Shown here in pieces: positions 59,891 through 64,000 of a DNA stretch of 64,000 bases. The position numbers were made by a program, and so were the translations under genes. The notes beneath the pieces were generated by a model that worked only from the letters and a program-made list of their open reading frames with translations, made no database searches and had not been told where the DNA came from. The stretch's first letter is position 1. Each line of letters starts with the position of its first letter. This DNA comes from JAVKFY01 sp040223615 (GTDB taxonomy: Bacteria > Pseudomonadota > Alphaproteobacteria > GCA-2731375): assembly GCA_040223615.1 (NCBI GenBank), contig JAVKFY010000027.1:1-64000 (forward strand), read 5' to 3'.

Positions 59891-60907
59891 ATGACCGCCC
59901 TCGACACAGCGCCGCCGCGCGGCGCCGTCACCCGCTTCCTGGACTGGTGGCTGACCACGCTGGCCAGCCTGCTGCCGGCCGGCTGGCGCGGCGGCGGCGA
60001 CGGCCTGGAAGCGCGCGTGGATGGCGAGACGCTGGTGCTGGGCCGCCGGCGCGGCGGCAAGTGGCGCGAGCTGCGTCGGCTGGCGCCGGACGACAACACG
60101 CTGGCCGCCGATATCGACCAGCCGGTCACGCTGCGGCTGGCGCGGGCGCAGGCGTTGCGCCAGGAACTGACCCTGCCGCAGGCCGCCGGCAGCGAGCTGG
60201 CCGAGGTGATCGGCTTCGAGATCGACCGCCGCACGCCGTTCCGCGCCGCGCAGGTTTACGCCGACTGGCGCGTGACCGGCCGGGACCGGGCCGCGCGCAC
60301 CCTCGCGGTGGCGCTGACCGTGGTGCCGAAGACGGCGGTCGACGGACTGCGTCGGCGTTTGGAGAACGCCGGCGCGCGCGTCGCGCGGGTGGTGCTGGAC
60401 GACGGCCGCGTGCTGCCGGTGCCGGGCCTCGCCGTGGCCGAAGGCGGCATGGGCGCGCTCAACGGCGTGCTGCTGGCGGTGCTGGTGCTGGCGGCCGTCG
60501 CCGTCCTGTTGGCGCCGTCGTGGCGCACGTCGCGCGAACTGGCGACCCTGAGGGCCGAGATCGCCACGTTGAAGCCAGAGGTCGAGGCGCGGCTGGGACA
60601 GCGGTCGAGCGCCTGGTCGCAACAGGCCGCCACGCGCGCCGCCCTGCAGGCCAAACTCTCCGCGCCGTCGCCGGTGACGCTGCTGGAGGAGATCACCCGC
60701 ACCCTGCCCGACGATACCTGGATCAGCCAGTTCAACCTGGTCGACGGCCGCGTCGAGATCGAGGGCAGCACGGCGTCGGCCGCCGCCTTGGTCGGACTAC
60801 TGGAGGGCTCGCCGATGATCGCGTCGGTCGACTTCCAGGCGCCGGTCACCGCCGACCCGGTGACCAAACGAGAGCACTTCCAGTTTCGCATCGAGCTGGC
60901 GAGATGA
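59891..60907 (+). CDS. gspL: Type II secretion inner-membrane protein GspL, 338 aa
   Basis: The ATG at 59891 (MTALDTAPPRG) is chosen by position after gspK. The ribosome-binding site is weak. It has a cytoplasmic actin-like part of the PilM/GspL type (about 25-195; EVIGFEIDRRTPFRAAQVYA) and one membrane helix (VLLAVLVLAAVAVLLAP), then a periplasmic PilN-like ferredoxin fold. GspL links the ATPase to GspM. The layout is closer to the PilM-PilN fusion form than to E. coli GspL. Confidence 0.85.
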   Translation: MTALDTAPPRGAVTRFLDWWLTTLASLLPAGWRGGGDGLEARVDGETLVLGRRRGGKWRELRRLAPDDNTLAADIDQPVTLRLARAQALRQELTLPQAAGSELAEVIGFEIDRRTPFRAAQVYADWRVTGRDRAARTLAVALTVVPKTAVDGLRRRLENAGARVARVVLDDGRVLPVPGLAVAEGGMGALNGVLLAVLVLAAVAVLLAPSWRTSRELATLRAEIATLKPEVEARLGQRSSAWSQQAATRAALQAKLSAPSPVTLLEEITRTLPDDTWISQFNLVDGRVEIEGSTASAAALVGLLEGSPMIASVDFQAPVTADPVTKREHFQFRIELAR

Positions 60908-61425
60908 TGGGACTATCGCCGCCGTTCCAGAAAATCGTCGCCGTGCTGCTGCTGGCGCTCCTGGTGTTGCTGGTCGACGCGGCTCTGGAGCCGCTGCGGC
61001 TGAGCCAGGCGCAGGGCGCGCGCGAGCTGGCGCAGGCACGGGCAACACTGGCCCGTTATCGCGCCGTCGCCGACGACGAGACCGCCCCGGCCGCCACCAC
61101 CGATGCGCTGCTGGTGGGCGCCAGCACCAGCCAGGCCGCCGCGGCGCTGCAGGCGCAGATCAAGGAAGCGGCGATCGCGGCGGGTGCCCGGCTGGACAGC
61201 GTCGAGGCGCTAACCGCGACGGAAGACGGCCGGCTGGTGCTGCGCGCGCGGCTGACCGCCGACACGCGCAGCCTGCAAGCGATGTTGCACCGGCTGGAGG
61301 CGGCGCGGCCGGTGCTGCTGATCGACGAGCTCTACGTGCGGGCGCGAACCGGCCGCGCGGAAGGCGCCGGGCTGCACCTGGACGTGCGTTTCGACGTCAT
61401 CGGCTTCCCGGAGCCGGCGGCATGA
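60904..61425 (+). CDS. gspM: Type II secretion protein GspM, 173 aa
   Basis: A short cytoplasmic N-terminus, one membrane helix (KIVAVLLLALLVLLVDAAL) and a periplasmic PilO-like domain with a coiled segment followed by a ferredoxin-like fold (SLQAMLHRLEAARPVLLIDE). It should dimerise with GspL. Start ATG 60904 (or 60907) overlaps the gspL stop. Identification rests on architecture and position. Confidence 0.87.
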   Translation: MMGLSPPFQKIVAVLLLALLVLLVDAALEPLRLSQAQGARELAQARATLARYRAVADDETAPAATTDALLVGASTSQAAAALQAQIKEAAIAAGARLDSVEALTATEDGRLVLRARLTADTRSLQAMLHRLEAARPVLLIDELYVRARTGRAEGAGLHLDVRFDVIGFPEPAA

Positions 61426-61886
61426 GCCGGAGCGGTCGCCGCCGGGTCACGATCACGCTGTTGATCGGCATCGCGCTGCTGCTGCTGGTCGGGGCGGCGG
61501 TGCTGCTGCGCCCGGCGCCGCCCTTGCCGGCAAGCGGCGGCGGCCAGGCCGGGCCGCTGCCCGAGGTGGCGCCGATGCCGCCTCTGGCGAGCTTCGACGA
61601 GACCACCGCGCGGCCGCTATTCCTGGCGACGCGCAGCCAGACCCCCGCCGAGGCCGGGCCGGCGACCGGCAACAAGGACCTGATTCTCGGCCGTTATGCC
61701 TTCGTCGGCGCGGTCGCGGCGCCGGGTCGCTCGGTGCTGCTGCTGGCGCCAGCGGCCGGCGGGCCGACGCTGCGGGTGCGCGAGGGCGAGGCGCTGGATG
61801 GCTGGAAGGTACTGGAGATCGGGGCCGACTACCTGCGCCTGGCGCGCGATGGCGAGGAAACCACGGTGCCGCTGGTGAAACCCTGA
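61422..61886 (+). CDS. Small GspC/GspN/PilP-like accessory protein, 154 aa
   Basis: One N-terminal membrane helix (VTITLLIGIALLLLVGAAVLL) and a Pro/Ala linker lead to a small beta-rich periplasmic domain (DLILGRYAFVGAVAAPGRSVLLL, then VREGEALDGWKVLEIGADYLRL) like the homology region of GspC or PilP, which contacts the secretin. It occupies the slot between gspM and gspD, where a link from inner to outer membrane is needed, and no other gspC is visible in the window. The exact name is uncertain. Confidence 0.6.
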   Translation: MSRSGRRRVTITLLIGIALLLLVGAAVLLRPAPPLPASGGGQAGPLPEVAPMPPLASFDETTARPLFLATRSQTPAEAGPATGNKDLILGRYAFVGAVAAPGRSVLLLAPAAGGPTLRVREGEALDGWKVLEIGADYLRLARDGEETTVPLVKP

Positions 61887-61924
61887 ATGGCCTTTGATAG
61901 CGCGATTCAATTCCTCGGCTTAAG

Positions 61925-64000
61925 ATGCTGACAGACAACAAGCTGGAGCATTTCCGGGCGATGCGATGTGGGCTGATGACAGCGCTGCTGGCCGGGCTGG
62001 TCGCCGTCCTGGTGCTGGCCGGATGCGGCCGCGAGCCGCCGCGTCGGCCGCTGTCGGGCGCTGCGCCAGCCGCGTCGCTGAATCCGCCGACCATGCCGGC
62101 CCCGGCCGTGCGCGCCGACCCGGCCCGGATATCGTCCACCACCCAGGCGAACACACCGGCACCGCGCAACCCGAAGATCGCGGAGGTCTATCGCGGCACC
62201 GGTAATACCGTGAACCGTGCCGGCGGCAGCCGCGCGCCGCGCGAGCGCCAGGGCGACATCACGTTGAACTTCACCGACACCGAGATCCGCGAGGTCGCCG
62301 GGGTGATCCTGCGCGACCTGCTGGGCGTGAACTACGTGATCGACCCGACGGTGCGCGGCACGGTGACGTTGCAGACCGGCGCGCCGCTGGCGCGGGCCGA
62401 CCTGATCCCGGTGCTGGAGGCCGTGCTGGCGGCGAACAACGCGGTGCTGCTGCAACAGGGCGGCGTCTATCGCGTGGCGCCGGCCGGCAGCACCGGCGGC
62501 TCGATCGGCTTCGGCGCCGGGGCTGGGGCCAGCGGCTACCAGCTCGCGGTGCTGCCGCTGAACTATCTCGGCGCCGGCGAGATGGCGACGATCATGGAGC
62601 CGCTTTTCTCGCAGGGCACGGTACGCGCCGACCCGGACCGCGGCCTGATCATCGTTGCCGGTACCGGCAGCCAGGTGCAGCTCGCGCGCGACACCATCGC
62701 GGTGTTCGACGTCGACCAGCTCGCCGGCAGCTCGGTGCTGCTGGAAAGCCTGGAGGTTGCCGACGCGCGTACCGTGGCGGTCGAGCTCGACAACATCTTC
62801 GGCGACCTGACCAAGGGGCCGCTGGCCGGCGCGGTGCGGATCATCCCGGTGGAGCGGCTGAACGCGTTGATCGTGATCGCGCAGCAGCCGCGCTATCTCG
62901 ACGAGGCGCGCAACTGGATCGCCCGGCTGGACCGCGGCCAGCGCCCGAACGAGCGCAAGCTCTACGTCTACTACGCGCAGAACGGCAAGGCCGCCGACCT
63001 CGCCGCCTCGTTGCAGGGCATCCTGCAGGAAGGCGGCGGCATCCTGGCCGACCAGCCGCTGCCGCCGCCGGACCGCAACGTGCCGACCGCCGAGGCGACG
63101 CCGCCCGGCAGCACCGCCGGCGCGACCGAGACCGCCGCCGCGCCGCCAGCCACCGCATCGGGCACCCGGGTGATGGCGGATGCCGCCAACAACGCCGTGC
63201 TGGTGCTGGCCACGGCGTCGGAATACGCCGCGATCGAGGAAGTGCTGCTGAAGCTCGACCTGCGGCCGCTGCAGGTGCTGATCGAGGCCTCGATCATCGA
63301 GGTCTCGCTGCAGGACCAGTTGCGCTTCGGGGTGCAGTTCTTCCTCGACTCCGGCGGTCTGGGCATCGCCGACGACGGCACGACTTTCCTGACCGCCGGC
63401 CTGAACTCGCTGCTCGCGCCAACGCTGCCGGGCTTCGCCTTCACCTTGACCAGCAGTGGCGATCCGCGCGCGGTGGTCGACGCCCTGAGCCAGGTGACCG
63501 AGGTCAACATGATCTCCTCGCCGCAGCTGCTGGTGCTGGACAACCAGTCGGCGCAGCTCCAGGTCGGCGACCAGGTGCCGATCATTACGCAGCAGTCCAC
63601 CGGCAACCTGGTCGGCGATACCCGCACCGTGAACTCGGTGGAGTATCGCGACACCGGCGTGACCTTGAGCATCACGCCGAGGGTGAACGCCAGCGGGCTG
63701 GTGACGCTGGAGATCGCGCAGGAGGTCTCCGACGTCACCCGGACCACCAGTTCCGACATCAACTCGCCGACCTTCCAGCAGCGCAAGATCATCTCCACGG
63801 TGGCGGTCAGCAGCGGCCAGACGCTGGCCCTGGGCGGCCTGATCCGCGAGACCACCAGCGACGGCCGCTCCGGACTGCCGGTGCTGTCCGACCTGCCATA
63901 TGTCGGCGCGCTGTTCGGCACCACCACCAACGACGTGCGGCGCACGGAACTGCTGGTGATGCTGAAGCCGCGCGTGGTGCGCACGCCGGAAGAGGCGACC
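61925..64000 (+). CDS. gspD: Type II secretin GspD, lipoprotein form (runs off window)
   Basis: The frame from ATG 61925 stays open to the window end (692 codons). The N-terminus has a signal peptide with lipobox VLAGC (Cys about 37), so the secretin would be lipid-anchored. After a 55-residue Pro/Ala linker come the N0 domain (DITLNFTDTEIREVAGVIL), N1-N3 modules with a low-complexity Pro/Ala insert near residue 380-415, and the secretin core with VGDQVPIITQQ and TTNDVRRTELLVMLKPRVV. The C-terminal S-domain for pilotin binding may be missing but is outside the window. Lipid-anchored secretins can reach the outer membrane without a separate pilotin. Confidence 0.93.
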   Translation, partial: MLTDNKLEHFRAMRCGLMTALLAGLVAVLVLAGCGREPPRRPLSGAAPAASLNPPTMPAPAVRADPARISSTTQANTPAPRNPKIAEVYRGTGNTVNRAGGSRAPRERQGDITLNFTDTEIREVAGVILRDLLGVNYVIDPTVRGTVTLQTGAPLARADLIPVLEAVLAANNAVLLQQGGVYRVAPAGSTGGSIGFGAGAGASGYQLAVLPLNYLGAGEMATIMEPLFSQGTVRADPDRGLIIVAGTGSQVQLARDTIAVFDVDQLAGSSVLLESLEVADARTVAVELDNIFGDLTKGPLAGAVRIIPVERLNALIVIAQQPRYLDEARNWIARLDRGQRPNERKLYVYYAQNGKAADLAASLQGILQEGGGILADQPLPPPDRNVPTAEATPPGSTAGATETAAAPPATASGTRVMADAANNAVLVLATASEYAAIEEVLLKLDLRPLQVLIEASIIEVSLQDQLRFGVQFFLDSGGLGIADDGTTFLTAGLNSLLAPTLPGFAFTLTSSGDPRAVVDALSQVTEVNMISSPQLLVLDNQSAQLQVGDQVPIITQQSTGNLVGDTRTVNSVEYRDTGVTLSITPRVNASGLVTLEIAQEVSDVTRTTSSDINSPTFQQRKIISTVAVSSGQTLALGGLIRETTSDGRSGLPVLSDLPYVGALFGTTTNDVRRTELLVMLKPRVVRTPEEAT

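Overview
The window looks like one chromosomal stretch of a high-GC alphaproteobacterium. It carries an F1-ATPase zeta inhibitor (DUF1476), the order purC-purS-purQ-purL-bolA-grxD, a MetA-type homoserine acyltransferase, and tight same-strand operons with 1-4 nt stop/start overlaps. The exact genus cannot be read from the sequence alone.

Bases 1 to about 11,997 are an integrated mobile element, visibly less GC-rich than the rest. Its left end lies outside the window. From left to right it holds the end of an IS3-family insertion sequence that cut a small gene, two overlapping genes for exported proteins, a ParB-like protein, a hairpin-rich non-coding stretch, a complete QatABCD-type anti-phage operon (KAP ATPase, proline-rich QatB, QueC-like QatC, TatD-like QatD), a small unknown gene, a DUF3800 gene, a complete tRNA-Leu(UAA) gene interrupted by a 222-nt group I intron, and a tyrosine recombinase. 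Just outside the recombinase lies the 5' half of a second, intronless tRNA-Leu(UAA), cut in its anticodon arm. The simplest reading is that the element inserted into the host tRNA-Leu(UAA) and brought its own replacement, whose anticodon loop, the likely target site, is split by a self-splicing intron.

Bases 12,051-29,750 are ordinary chromosome: an esterase, a DUF2161 nuclease-like gene, an EF-hand protein, two GNAT acetyltransferases, a CinA-like protein, an aldo/keto reductase, an amidase with a small partner, an sfsA-map-radC-transporter-MaoC run, a PEP-CTERM protein, a LuxR-type regulator, purB, an oxidoreductase, a second transporter, a putative lipoprotein and the zeta inhibitor. Bases 29,950-34,944 hold purC, purS, purQ and purL (steps of IMP synthesis), followed by bolA and grxD (iron-sulfur homeostasis) and a small dioxygenase-family gene. 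A repeat-filled spacer then leads to metA (E111, so probably an acetyltransferase) and an HSL-type hydrolase.

Bases 37,818-50,819 carry rpsD, an epoxide-hydrolase-like gene, a TrmJ-type tRNA methyltransferase, cysS-cimA, a membrane glycosyltransferase-like protein, gltX, nadE, a vapBC toxin-antitoxin pair with a visible palindromic operator, and a tandem pair of medium-chain reductases. Bases 51,492-53,380 encode a five-haem cytochrome and a TPR protein.

The last 10.5 kb is a type II secretion operon: prepilin peptidase, GspE, F, G, H, I, J, K, L, M, a small GspC/PilP-like protein and a lipoprotein-type secretin GspD that runs off the window. A family of dispersed palindromic repeats (GTCATGCCnGG-type) sits in several intergenic gaps and inside the gsp operon, where one copy supplies the gspH start codon.
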